This document shows, piece after piece, positions 45,059-55,321 of a DNA stretch of 64,000 nt (the first letter of the stretch is position 1; every line of letters begins with the position of its first letter). Made by a program: the position numbers and the translations under genes. The stretch lies in NCBI RefSeq assembly GCF_009727055.1, contig NC_052349.1, positions 37,055,589 to 37,119,588 on the forward strand, written 5' to 3'. The notes under the pieces are model-generated. The model did no database searches. It saw only the letters and a program-made list of their open reading frames with translations, and was not told the origin of the DNA. The DNA comes from Benincasa hispida (Eukaryota > Streptophyta > Magnoliopsida > Cucurbitales > Cucurbitaceae).

Positions 45059-46733
45059 TGATGCTTGATTTTATGAAGTGGAAATGTGGATGATATGCGT
45101 TGATGAAATTGAGTTGTGCACTCGAGTTTCCCCAGCGGAATCCAAGTGTAAATTCGTTTGAGTTTCCTGAAAAGTATAAGGTCGAACACAGGGACTTGTG
45201 AAAATAAATTGTATTCGTAATTTTTGGGAAGGACTTTGCGATAACTGGATAAATAAGTAAATTGTTGGGTTTGTTGTTTGCGTTGATGAAAAATAAATAA
45301 ATGCGGCAGAGTTTGAAAAGAGTTGGTAAACGGAAGATGCGATGAGTATGCGGTGAACGGGTTGAGAAAAGTTTCGGCTAACACTTCCTAGGATGCGTTC
45401 ATGCTATGCGATCATGCAACATGTATACAACAGTAAACCGCCTCTCGATGCGAATGCCACGACTTCTAAGGTTAGAACGCATGCGATATATGCGCTAAGT
45501 CTATAGAACCTACACATAAGCCTCTATTCTTATTTATGCGATGACGAAATGACACACACATAAATAAGGCGACCACATAATATCATTCCCATCTCTAGGA
45601 TGCATGTGATGCAAGTTGACAAACAGAGCTTATCTCTAAATCTCTATCTCTTGTTTATGTAGTTCTAATCTTGCTCTCTTGAGTCCAGATTCTAACCTAG
45701 CTCTCTCAAGTCATTAGGTTCTTTCTTTAGACTCTGTCTCGAGTAGCTCTAAAGGGTATTTGGCACAACATAAATCAAGACAATCGCAAACAATGAACTT
45801 CCTAGGTCATGTTAGGTTAGTTTTCCTCAACCCATTCGACTAGTTTAACTACTCATGCGAACTAAGAGAGTGAACAGATGTAGAAATAAAACTTCCATTG
45901 TATAAATATGAAGATGAAGTACAAAATCACAATGCAAGTATAGAATAAAGGGCCTGGAAGAAATCCCTTGCTGTCCACGCTTTTACACTGATTTCTACTC
46001 GTGGTCAAAAGATAGTCTCGCTCTCGCGAGAGTCGGCCCGCTCTCTGCTTCTTTGCCCCAAGGTTCTCTCTCGAGTTGCCCTGAGCGATCTCCAGTGTCA
46101 CCACTTTTCTCTTGCACTGCCTTAAAATGAAAGAAAATTGCGAACTTGTGGAACAAAGAATAGTTGAACTCGTTAATTCGTCAACCTGTCAACCCCTTCT
46201 CTGAAGAACTCCCTTGGTATTTATAAAGCATCCATGGTGAAAGATGACTTCTCTCTCTTGTTTGTACAGCTGGGACAACTTTAATTCCTAACTGATGCGC
46301 CAAATAATTGTTACCGAAAAGCTGAATGTACTTTCCGACCATTATCGGCTATCAACTTAATTCGGATTCGATTATCATCAGCTTTCTATCCCATCGCGAT
46401 TGATTAGTCTTTCACCTAGATGTGCCCAACATGTTGCGCTGACCAAGTTGAGGCGATCCTTCTCGGGTGGATGTTTGCGAACACAATCATCATAAAACCT
46501 TGCGGTGAAGTTGCGCTCGACCAATGATTTCCTATGATCGCAATTCTTGCATTGCATTAACGCATATTCTGCACAAAAATACAAAAATCAACAGCTCTAA
46601 TGTGATGAACGCATACGACCGCAATATTATGAAAACGATGCTTAATGGATGCATGTTAACATATTTCATCAATGCAATCCAACATTGTTTAAGAATTGAG
46701 CACTATGATAACGTGCATTTCTGCCCGTTATCA
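45059..46733 (-). mobile_element. F1 3' LTR
   Basis: Plus-strand ends TGATGCTTGATTTTATG and CCCGTTATCA. Right of it the purine tract, reading AAATTTGGGGGTG on the minus strand, marks it as the 3' LTR. A minus-strand TATA-like box is at about 46217-46228. Frames at 45016-45384, 45862-46104 and 46378-46584 have counterparts in the other LTR copies, are not conserved in frame, and are not genes. Confidence 0.88.
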
Positions 46734-47234
46734 CACCCCCAAATTTAAACAATACTTGTCCTCAAACATAAGCTAAAGATTCCTTTAGCAAGTCAATCGC
46801 AATGTTCTTTTCCTAGATTTCTCAAGAATACTCTGTTCAAATCCTATATACCAAAATTTCCTTAAGTTTTATTCAAGTATCTTCTTCTAAGACCTAGGGA
46901 CTGCAAGCTTACCTTTCAAAAGAAATTTACTAAATTCCGGAACATCGCATGATTTATTTCAAAAAGAAAATTTTCTACCGGGGTGTCAAATGATTTTATC
47001 CTTGCACAAAAAATTTCTTTATTGATATTTTTTCTTGACCTTGCGCTGATCCAAGTGTCTTGTCTTCGTTTTAGTTTGCCCCCACGGGTGTCATGTGGAC
47101 ATCCAACTACGAGCAATGCATTCTTTCTCAGACTAAACTAATACCTATTTGGTAGTGGAGTTGCGGTCATTTATTTATGCATTGATCCTGCTGACTTACT
47201 TTCGTTTTGACTTGCCTCCACGTGTGTCATGCAG
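46734..47234 (-). other. F1 3' non-coding region with purine tract
   Basis: Parallel to F2 55322-55840. It begins with the purine tract (46734-46746, AAATTTGGGGGTG on the minus strand) and contains TTGCCCCCACGGGTGTCATG. No gene. It is cut at 47234 by the nested B LTR. Confidence 0.75.
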
Positions 47235-49608
47235 TGTCACACCCCGCCCCAGACCACCCTCTTAGCCTAGAGAAGGACGTGACTGCAGCAGTTATCAACC
47301 CTTTGGCTGACACTTACTACCTAATAACTCTTACGGAATAACTCTGATACTAAAATATAACTTATATACAGCGGAATTTCTTTAGGCCAAAATTTATTAA
47401 TTCAGAAACATAACATATTTAGAGTCATTACAACATTAGATTCACAAGTCCCAAAACCCATAAACCCTCGTCCCTATATGAACAATAGTAACATGTGTAC
47501 AATATTAACAGTAACCATCTAAACCAATGGGTTACAAATCTCTTATTCCTTTAGTGGCAGAGCATATGCAGAGCTATCTTCAGAGAATTTGACCGCTACC
47601 TGTGGGGGAGAAAAAGAAAACATTTGAAAACTGGGTGAGCTTGTGCCCAATGAGTGACTTAAGAAAGATAATTGATTCTCATGCAAAATCTCAATAAAGA
47701 ATTTAACTGAAATATAAGCTTCTACAGTACTTGTACTGCGTATAAATATTTTCCAAGCATAAAACATATAAAGCTGTTTTAATCATAAAACAGTAAAACT
47801 ATTTCTCAATTGAGAATAACCTTTACTATGGATAAAACAATCCCAACACCAACTGCTAGTCAAGAGAGAACTCTTTTGCTCAATCTCTGACTCTAACTAC
47901 CTACGTGCACATGGCCATACTAAGTACTGTCATACCTTAGGTATTTCTATTCAGATACCTTCTCAAACGTCCTTCAGTACCAATAGATACCTTCTCAAAT
48001 GTCCTTCAATATCTAGTTGGGCAGATACTTTATCAAATGTCTTTCGGTATCACGTTTTAAGTAAAACTAGTCATAAATGATTTTCTCTTTAAAGCATGTA
48101 AAGTATAACACATATAAAAACATGGCTTTAAAGGTACTAACGCATGCTGAGTATATTTAACACATATGAATCGCTTTTCAACAATTTCTCACACATGCAT
48201 GCATTTAAAACATAACTCATGGTTTGCTTGGAATTCACTTTGTAAAACTAGGTGGGATGAGAATAATCTTCTTTAAAACATGTTTTCTATAACACGTTGT
48301 AATCAAACATTTTAAGCAAATGTTTTAGTCAAAACGTTTTAGCCACTCACCTTGATTGCTTAGGAACTTTTCACTCTAGTAGCTCCCTTTTCTACCTCGA
48401 GCTCCCTTTTCACCCCTAGAATTCAGATTCAAATTCCGCTCAAATTACTCATAGTTCTAATCTTATTTTGAAATACTTCATTCTACAAACATATTCTAAA
48501 ATGTCTTAGGAAGCTTACCCTAAAATTTGAGCTCAGAACCTCTCGTGGTTTGGCCGAAATCACAGAATCTTCCAAACTGGCCGAAACTGATTCGACAGCC
48601 TGACCCTTCTATCTTCTTCTCAGTTTCCAGCCCGATCCCTTCGATCTTTTCCTCCGACAGCCCTACCCTTAAAAACTAGACTTTCAAAGACTGGCTCAAG
48701 CTTATTCGACAGCCTGACCCTTCTGTCTTCTTCTCAGTTTCCAGCCCGATCCCTTCGATCTTTTCCTCCGACAGCCCTACCCTTAAAAACTAGACTTTCA
48801 AAGACTTCAGGCTGCTTTGGATTCACTCCAAACACACGAGTGAATTGAGAGAACTCCTCGTCCCAAGTTGATGCGTCCTCTTCAGACCTCAGTGTCCAAT
48901 GCATCCTCTATGACTAACGCATGCATTTGGCTCCAACGCAAGGTTTGCTCAATTCTCCCACTCTTTTTACGGTATTTCTGAATTGTGAACTAAAAATGAA
49001 GTCTCTTGGCTTTATTTATAGGCATCCAAACCTTCTTCAGAGTTGACACTACCTACTTGGCTGTATGGCCAAGTGTCTCCTTCTCACCCCATCAATGCAA
49101 TGTTGTGATCATCGCAAGCTAAGTGTCTTCCTCCTCTATAGCCAATGCATGGGTTTCCAATCAGATGCCACCACCTCAAATTCTTAAGGCTTAAGGCTTT
49201 CCTTCCAAGAAGACATGGTTTTGATGATGTTCTTCTGCTGATCTCATCCCTTGTATGCATCCAACTCTTGGATGTTCAACATATAATCTATACTCAACGC
49301 ATAACCTATCATCAACGCATAGCAAGTAAAATCACTACCATCACAATTCAACTTAGCCATCGCAAGAGCTAACCATCACAAACACATAGGGTGACCGTCC
49401 ATGCTTAACGCATGGCTCACTAGGTAGCATTGCACGGCTTGCTTGGCATGGGCGCATGGTGCTGGCCACCAACGCATAGGCGCGCTGTATAGGCTGGTCG
49501 CTCGACGCATTAGGCGTGCTTGGCCGCATGGGCTGCGCACGGCGTCATGATGCTTGGCCGAGTGCTTCGGCGCATAGGCGTGCTGCTTCGATGCATGGGC
49601 GTGCGGCG
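47235..49608 (-). mobile_element. LTR of family B nested in F1
   Basis: Minus-strand B LTR beginning on the plus strand with TGTCACACCCCGCCCC. It is homologous to 26114-27974 inverted (for example CCTCTCGTGGTTTGGCC). The right end lacks the family start, whose plus-strand form would be GGTTTCA; the LTR is broken in its repeat-rich part, and F1 resumes with TATGTGATAGCGCAAAATTT. The TATA-like box is at 49011-49022 on the minus strand. It carries a fresh tandem duplication of 114 bp. Confidence 0.75.
48591..48818. repeat. Tandem duplication of 114 bp in LTR B
   Basis: Units 48591-48704 and 48705-48818, both starting TTCGACAGCCTGACCCTTCT. Only one or a few bases differ in the shared part (CTATCTT against CTGTCTT). 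The other B copies have a single unit, so it arose after this copy inserted, or is an assembly duplication. Confidence 0.85.
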
Positions 49609-50074
49609 TATGTGATAGCGCAAAATTTGAAATATAGATAGGGAAGAGTACACCCCCAAATTTTGCGCTGTCACCCGCATCATGTATTGACGCATCCATC
49701 TTTGCGGTGATCTCTCTTCTTTAGATTGAGTGATGGAGTAAGATAAGAGGCTCCTTCATGTAACATCTTCGCAATCCAGCGCCTTGATCGTTTGCAAGAA
49801 AAACAAAGAGAGGGTCAAATTATTTTAAACACAACAAAACTTGTTATCGCAATCTCCATTTTTTTTTAGATAAAATAAGGATAGATAAAGATTGAAGGGA
49901 TATAGTGAAAATTATGAGTAGTGGTGAAGAATTGAAGAGTTGATACTTCCAAAAACTTACGTCCCTTATTCCAGGCTGGTTTGTTCACGTCCATGGTGGC
50001 TTTTCTCTTTTTTCCTTGTCCTTTGGGATCTTTACTCCCTTAATTCAGAGTTTCTCTCCATGAATGCTTATTAC
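49609..50074 (-). other. F1 3' non-coding region, right part
   Basis: Matches F2 56252-56610. It has a second purine tract (49651-49664, minus strand AAAATTTGGGGGTG) and a T-run near 49860. At about 49975 the sequence passes to protease-linker material, which marks the deletion of RT, RNase H and integrase. Confidence 0.7.
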
Positions 50075-50425
50075 AATTTCCCCTTGCGTACATCAATTTG
50101 AGCGTGACCGATTGAAAGGAATGGTTGTCCCAATATGATGGGTGCATCTTCGTCCGCTTTATAATCCAAAATGAGGAAGTCTGCTGGGATGATGAATTTA
50201 TGAATGGATATTGCGTCATTTTTCAACTCTCCTTAAGGGTGTATTCTAGATCTGAGAGCGAGCAGGAGAGTTTCCTTTGTGGGCGTAAGTGTGCCGGCAT
50301 TCAATTGTTTGAAGATTGATAACTGCATTATGTTTATACTTGCCCCAAGATCACATAATGCTTGGCCACTAAAGGTCCCTCCGATAGAGCATTGGATCGT
50401 AAAGATTCTTGGGTCGCCCATTTTA
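50075..50425 (-). pseudogene. F1 protease remnant
   Basis: Minus-strand protease with FTIQCSIGGTFSGQALCDLG and ASINIMQLSIFKQLNAGTL, then, after a stop and frame change, FIIPADFLILDYKADEDAP and IILGQPFLSIGHAQIDV. The active-site word CDLGAS of this lineage is intact (about 50345-50365). The frame stops at 50233, so it does not form one protein. Confidence 0.82.
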
Positions 50426-51527
50426 GGTAGGATGATAGCATTTTGCGCTGCAGCCAGTATTGAGATCTTTCCTTTCTCATTTTTTTCCTCTTTCAGTCTT
50501 TGTAGAGTTACTAGTGGTTGGACTTCTTCTATTCAAGATTTAGAGGCTTAAGGGTGGATGCAACTTCGGGGTCTATTTTCTCAGGCTTCTCCAAACTATA
50601 GGTCAATGGGTCTTTGGTTATCACCGCATTCAAGTTGGTCGCAATGCGCTTCTCCCCTACTTCCGCAGTCATGTTGTCACTTAGCATGGAGACTGCTAAG
50701 CATGTTCCTTCTCGTTACCCCCAGCATTGCAAGGGAGCTCAGTTGAGCTCGGCAACGCTCCTTGTGGTCTATTTTTTAGCTCACCCGCAATTTGTCCCAT
50801 TTGAATTTCGAGATTTTTAATGGATGTAGCTTGATTCTGAAGCATAGATTGGTTTTCTCAATGTATTGGTTCAGCAAGCTCTCCAGGGACGAAGATTGCG
50901 GTGATTGTGAGCTACTAGCTTGGCTATGCACTGGACTGTTGTTTTGCAGGAAAAATCCGTGTGGCCCTCCTTTTTGTGCCACAGGTTGAAAGCTTTGTTG
51001 TTGGTTTTTCCACGCAAAATTTGGGTGGTTTCGCCACCCGAGGTTATATGTATTGGAATAGGGATTATCTCTCATGAAGCATACCGACTGCGGGTTTGTT
51101 GGGCATTCTTCCATCGAGTGAGCATCTCCGCAAATGACATAACTTGCGGTCGTTTGAGTAATTGCGCTGACCTGTCCTTTCTTCGCTCCCGTGTTATTAA
51201 TTGTGATGCCTTGTATCAAACTCATCATCGCAGTCATTTGATTTTGCAGGGATGCGATGGCCCCATTGGTTACGTCATATCTTTAATTCTTAATCTCTGA
51301 TCGCTTTCCCTCCAATTCTCGTGATTTTTGGAAATGCGATCAAGTATACTCTTAGCCTCCTCATATGTTTTGTCGAGCAGACCACCAACGGCTGCCTCAT
51401 TGGCAATGGTATGAGAAGAGGGATTCAATCCTTGGTAGAAAATCTCCATTTGCAGGCAGTCTGGTAAGCCATTGTATGGACAGTCTCTTACCAGCTGCTT
51501 AAACCTCGCCCAAGCATCATTGAGCGA
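50426..51527 (-). pseudogene. F1 gag, carboxy part with zinc knuckle
   Basis: Capsid part (51270-51527) with SLNDAWARFKQLVRDCPYNG, LPDCLQMEIFYQGLN and TYEEAKSILDRIS. After a stop at about 51269 comes a second frame (50776-51237) with a zinc-knuckle remnant, YVICGDAHSMEEC, where the first cysteine is tyrosine, and NPYSNTYNLGWRNHPNF, a hallmark of Tat/Athila gag. A frameshift follows ESLLNQYIEKTN. The region 50426-50776 holds the decayed linker to protease. A start at 51542 with the residues MCIRDS is made by adapter sequence and is not real. Confidence 0.85.
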
Positions 51528-51563
51528 GTCTCTTATACACATCTAGATGTGTATAAGAGACAG
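51528..51563. other. Mate-pair junction adapter (Tn5 mosaic ends), copy 1
   Basis: A palindrome made of TCTCTTATACACATCT followed by AGATGTGTATAAGAGACAG: two Tn5 mosaic ends head to head. It lacks the first two bases of the complete junction (GA in place of CT). This is the circularisation adapter of transposase-based mate-pair libraries and not genome sequence. Confidence 0.96.
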
Positions 51564-51649
51564 ACATAAGATCATTCCCATCTCTAGGATGCATGCGATG
51601 CAAGTTGACAAACAGAGCTTATCTCTAAGTCCCTATCGCTTGTTTATAC
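51564..51649. other. Misplaced LTR piece between two adapters
   Basis: The bases 51571-51647 (77 bp) repeat F1's right LTR at 52527-52603 exactly as far as I can compare, and differ from the left LTR. The piece is out of place in gag and is bracketed by adapters. It is a chimeric read carried into the assembly. Confidence 0.9.
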
Positions 51650-51687
51650 CTGTCTCTTATACACATCTAGATGTGTATAAGAGACAG
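51650..51687. other. Mate-pair junction adapter (Tn5 mosaic ends), copy 2
   Basis: The complete 38-base junction: CTGTCTCTTATACACATCT (51650-51668) and AGATGTGTATAAGAGACAG (51669-51687). Confidence 0.97.
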
Positions 51688-51973
51688 GTCTAATGCTAGC
51701 CTCATGATTCTTGGAGAGAAATCGTAGAGGTTAGGTGACGCATAGTCCCGGATGGGTCTATTGCGGTCATTCACAGAAGGATGGGGTTAGCCATCATATT
51801 GTTCGCATTCGCGACCCTTTCTGCCGGTTGTTCCGCCATTCTTGGTGTTCTTTCTTGTTGTTGTTGGCAGGCTCTTAATCTTCTTCTGAATGTCCTCTAA
51901 ATCTCCAGGTCGTAATTCGTCAGAGATTGAGAGTCTATAAAGAAATAAAAAAATTACCGTTACCACTCTATTT
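51688..51973 (-). pseudogene. F1 gag, amino part
   Basis: Minus-strand NDRNRPIRDYASPNLYDFSP (about 51710-51770) and, upstream, ELRPGDLEDIQKKIK (about 51875-51920), in different frames. RPIRDYA.P resembles the amino part of Athila/Tat gag. Between this and the capsid part at 51527 about a hundred codons of the family are absent, exactly where the adapters lie. Confidence 0.7.
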
Positions 51974-52005
51974 TGCCGAAGTCCTCGGCAACGACGCCAA
52001 AAACT
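51974..52005 (-). other. F1 primer-binding site
   Basis: Directly inside the 5' LTR the minus strand reads TTTTTGGCGTCGTTGCCGAGG. The word TGGCGYCGTTGCCGRGG is the primer-binding site typical of plant Athila and Tat elements, thought to be primed by tRNA-Asp. One base differs from the usual GCGCC. Confidence 0.85.
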
Positions 52006-53678
52006 TGATGCTTGATTTTATGAAGTGGAAATGTGGATGATATGCGTTGATGAAATTGCGTTGTGCACTCATGTTTCCCCAGCGGAATCCATGTGTAAAT
52101 TCCTCTAAGTTTCTTGGTAAGTCCAGGGTCGAACACAGGGACTTGTTAAAATAAATTGCGTTGGTAATTTTTGTGAAGGACTTTGCGGTAACCGGATAAA
52201 TAAGTAAATTGTTGGGTTTGTTGTTTACGTTGATGAAAAATAAATAAATGTGGCGGAGTTTGAAAAGAGTTGGTAAATGGAAGATGCAATGAGTATGCGG
52301 TGAATGGGTTGAGAAAAGTTTCGGCTAACACTTCCTAGGATGCGTTCATGCTATGCGATCATGCAACATACATACAACAGTAAACCACCTCTCGGTGCGA
52401 ATGCCATGGCTTCTAAGCTTAGAACGCATGTGATATATGCACTAAGTCTATAGGACCTACACATTAGCCTCTATTCTTATTTATGCAATGACGAAATGAC
52501 ACACACAAATAAGGCGACCACATAATATCATTCCCATCTCTAGGATGCATGCGATGCAAGTTGACAAACAGAGCTTATCTCTAAGTCCCTATCGCTTGTT
52601 TATGCAGTTCTAATCTTGCTCTTTCGAGTCCAGATTCTAACCTAGCTTTCTCGAGTCATTAGGTTCTTTCTGTAGACTATCTCTCGAGTAGCTCTAAAGG
52701 GTATTTGGCACAACATAAATCAAGACAATCGCAAGCAATAAACTTCCTAGGTCATGTTAGCTTAGTTTTCCTCAACCCATTCGACTAGTTTAGCTACTCA
52801 TGCAAACTACGAGAGTGAAAAGATGTAGAAATAGAACTTCCATTGTATACATATGAAGATGGAGTACAAAATAACAATGCAAGTATACAAGAAAGAGCAT
52901 GGAAGCAATCTCTTGCTTTCCAGGCTTTTACACTGATTAATACTCGTGCTCAAAAGATAGTCTCGCTCTCGCAAGAGTCGGCTCGCTCTCTGCTTCTTCG
53001 CCCCAAGGTTCTCTCTCGAGTTACCCTGAGCGATCTTCGGCGTCACCACTCGTCTCTTGCTCCACCTTAAAATGAAAGAAAACTACGAACTTGTGGAACA
53101 AAGAATAGTTGAACTCGTTAATTCATCAACCCATTAACCCCTTCTCTGAAGAATTCCTTTGGTATTTATAGAGCATCCATGGTGAAAGGTGGCTTCTCTC
53201 TCTTTGTTGTATAGATGGGACAATTTTAATTCCTGACTGATGTGCCGAATAATTGTCATTGAAAAGATGAATGTACTTTGTGACCGTTATCGGCTGTCAA
53301 CTTAATTCGGATTCGACTGTCATCAGCTTTTTGTCCCATCGCGTTTGATTAGCCTTTCACCTAGATACGCCCAACATGTTATGTTGACCAAGTTGCGGCA
53401 ATCTTTCTTGGTCGGATGTTTGTGAACACAATCATCGCAAAGTCTTGTAATGAAGTTACGCTCGACTAATGATTTCCTATGGTCGTAATTCTTGCATTGC
53501 GTTAACGCATATTCTGTACAAAAACACAAAAATCAACAGCTCTAATGCGATGAACGCATGCGACCAAAATATTATGAAAACGATGCTTAATGGACACAAG
53601 TTAACATATTTCATTAATGCAATCCAACATTGTTTAAGAACATAACACTATAATAACGTGCATTTCTGCCTGTTATCA
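52006..53678 (-). mobile_element. F1 5' LTR
   Basis: 1673 bp, plus-strand ends TGATGCTTGATTTTATG and CCTGTTATCA, followed by the GAATG target duplication. Several substitutions from the 3' LTR are visible by eye (for example near 53380), so the insertion is not brand new. The minus-strand TATA-like box is at 53161-53172. Confidence 0.88.
53161..53172 (-). promoter_or_regulatory. TATA-like box of the F1 5' LTR
   Basis: The minus strand reads CTCTATAAATACC. The same position in the sister LTRs (about 1915-1927, 46217-46228, 54808-54820) keeps a TATAAATA-like word, which supports it as core promoter. Confidence 0.6.
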
Positions 53679-53683
53679 GAATG

Positions 53684-55321
53684 CGATGGTGGAATATGCA
53701 TTGTGCATGGAAGTTTTCTTAGCAAGATCCAAGTATAAACCCTACTAAGTTGCCTTATAAGCCTAGGGTTGAACATAGGGACTAAGGAAACAATATGCGA
53801 CGATGATTTCTGATAACTTTAAGGTACCAAATAAATCAATGCATTGGTTGGTATGTTATTTAAAGTATAAAGTCTATGTGGCGGATTTGAGAAAAGATTT
53901 AATAGTACGAAAGTACAATGAGTATGCAAGGGAATGGGTTGGGAAGGGGTTTAGCTAACACTTCCTAAGATTGTGTTCATGTCATGCGATCATGCTACAT
54001 ACATACAACAGTAAGTCATGTCTCAATGCAAATGCTATGGCTTCTAGTTTTAGAACGCATGCGATGTATCTGATGATGTCTATAAGACTTACGTCTAAGC
54101 CTCTATTATTGTCTATGCGATGATGAATGGCACACACATACACAAGGCAACCGCATACTACCATAACCTATTTCTAAGGTGCATGCGATGCATGTTGGCA
54201 AACAGAGCCTACCTCTAAGTCTCTATCTCTTGTTTATACAGATCTAATCTAGCTTTCTCAAGTCTAGATTCTAACCTAGCTCTCTCAAGTCTTAGGTTCT
54301 TTCTTTAGACTCTCTCTCGAGTAGCTCTAAAGGGGTGATGGACGCAACATAAGACAAGATGATCGCATGTAATGAAGATCCTAGTCATGTTAGCTAAGTA
54401 CCTCTCAACCCATTCGAAAGTTTAATTACTCATGCGTAATGTAAAGAGAGTGAATAGATGTAGAAATGAAGGTTCCATTCCATAAATGAAATTGAAATAT
54501 AGAATGACAATATGAAGTAAAGATAAGGCGCCTAGTAGTAATCTCTTGCTTCCAAAGGCTTTTACACTGTTTTTCTCTACTCTGCTTAAAAGATATTCTT
54601 GCTTTCGCAAGACTCGGCCCTCTCTTTGTTTTCCACGCTCCCTGGCACTCTCTCGAGTTGACCAGGATGATCTTTCGGCGTCTTCTCTCTTCTCTCACTT
54701 CCGCCTTCCAAGTATAAAGAAACTATGAACAAAGGCTAACTATCTTCTATATGGCTCAGCTGGAATGAAAAATTGAACTTCGATCTCCTTTAACGAAGGT
54801 GGCCTTCTATATTTATAGAGCTTTAGGGTGAAGAGCTTTTCTCTCAAATGATTGCACTGATGGGATGTCATTAATTCTCTGTCTGATGCGCTGATTAATT
54901 GTCCCCAAAAAGTTGAGTGTACTTGCTACAGTGTGTCGTTAAAGGCTTGTCAACTTAATTCGGAATCGACCGTCATCAGCTTTCTATCCCATCATGATTT
55001 ATTAAGCTTTCACTTTGATGCGTCGGCTGTATGTGACCACCTTCTTGAGCAAAATTTCACGAACGTAAATGATCGCATAGCCTTGTAGTCGCAATCCTTA
55101 TGCGCTTGGACACCAATTTCCTTGGATCAATATTCCGCCTTACGTCAATGCATTTTCCTGCACAAAATACATAAATTAGCTACTTTAATGCGATGGAAGC
55201 ATGCGATCGCAATGTTCTGAACTTAATGCTTTTGGACGCGATTTTATATATTTTTATCGTCGTAATCCTTCATTGTTTTATATCTTTGCCCTGTCACAAC
55301 GTGCACTTCTGCCCATTATCA
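53684..55321 (-). mobile_element. F2 3' LTR, main part
   Basis: Continues from 45020-45058 after F1 and the GAATG duplication. It ends with CCCATTATCA at 55321, followed by the purine tract. It is more diverged than F1's LTRs. The frames at 53982-54164, 54422-54610 and 54426-54728 are LTR sequence. Confidence 0.85.

Larger units (their letters stand above)
45059..53678 (-). mobile_element. Gypsy element F1, non-autonomous, full span
   Basis: Minus-strand element of 8620 bp with two LTRs of near-equal length (1675 and 1673 bp) and a perfect five-base target duplication GAATG (45054-45058 and 53679-53683) within the 3' LTR of F2. Inside are primer-binding site, gag, a protease remnant and 3' non-coding region. 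RT, RNase H and integrase are absent: sequence like F2 59780 is followed directly by sequence like F2 56610. A 2.4-kb B-family LTR fragment is nested at 47235-49608, and adapter sequence lies in gag. Confidence 0.88.

Noticed and set aside
49376..49699. His- and Ala-rich minus frame of 107 codons
   Set aside because: It is a translation of the CGCATGGGCGTGC-type short repeats at the broken end of the B LTR, read through the junction with F1.
51528..51687. Palindromes as transcription terminators, a CRISPR-like array or a Tn5 insertion
   Set aside because: The sequence equals two Tn5 mosaic ends joined head to head without any transposon between them, which is the library adapter. Two copies around a displaced LTR piece do not make an array.
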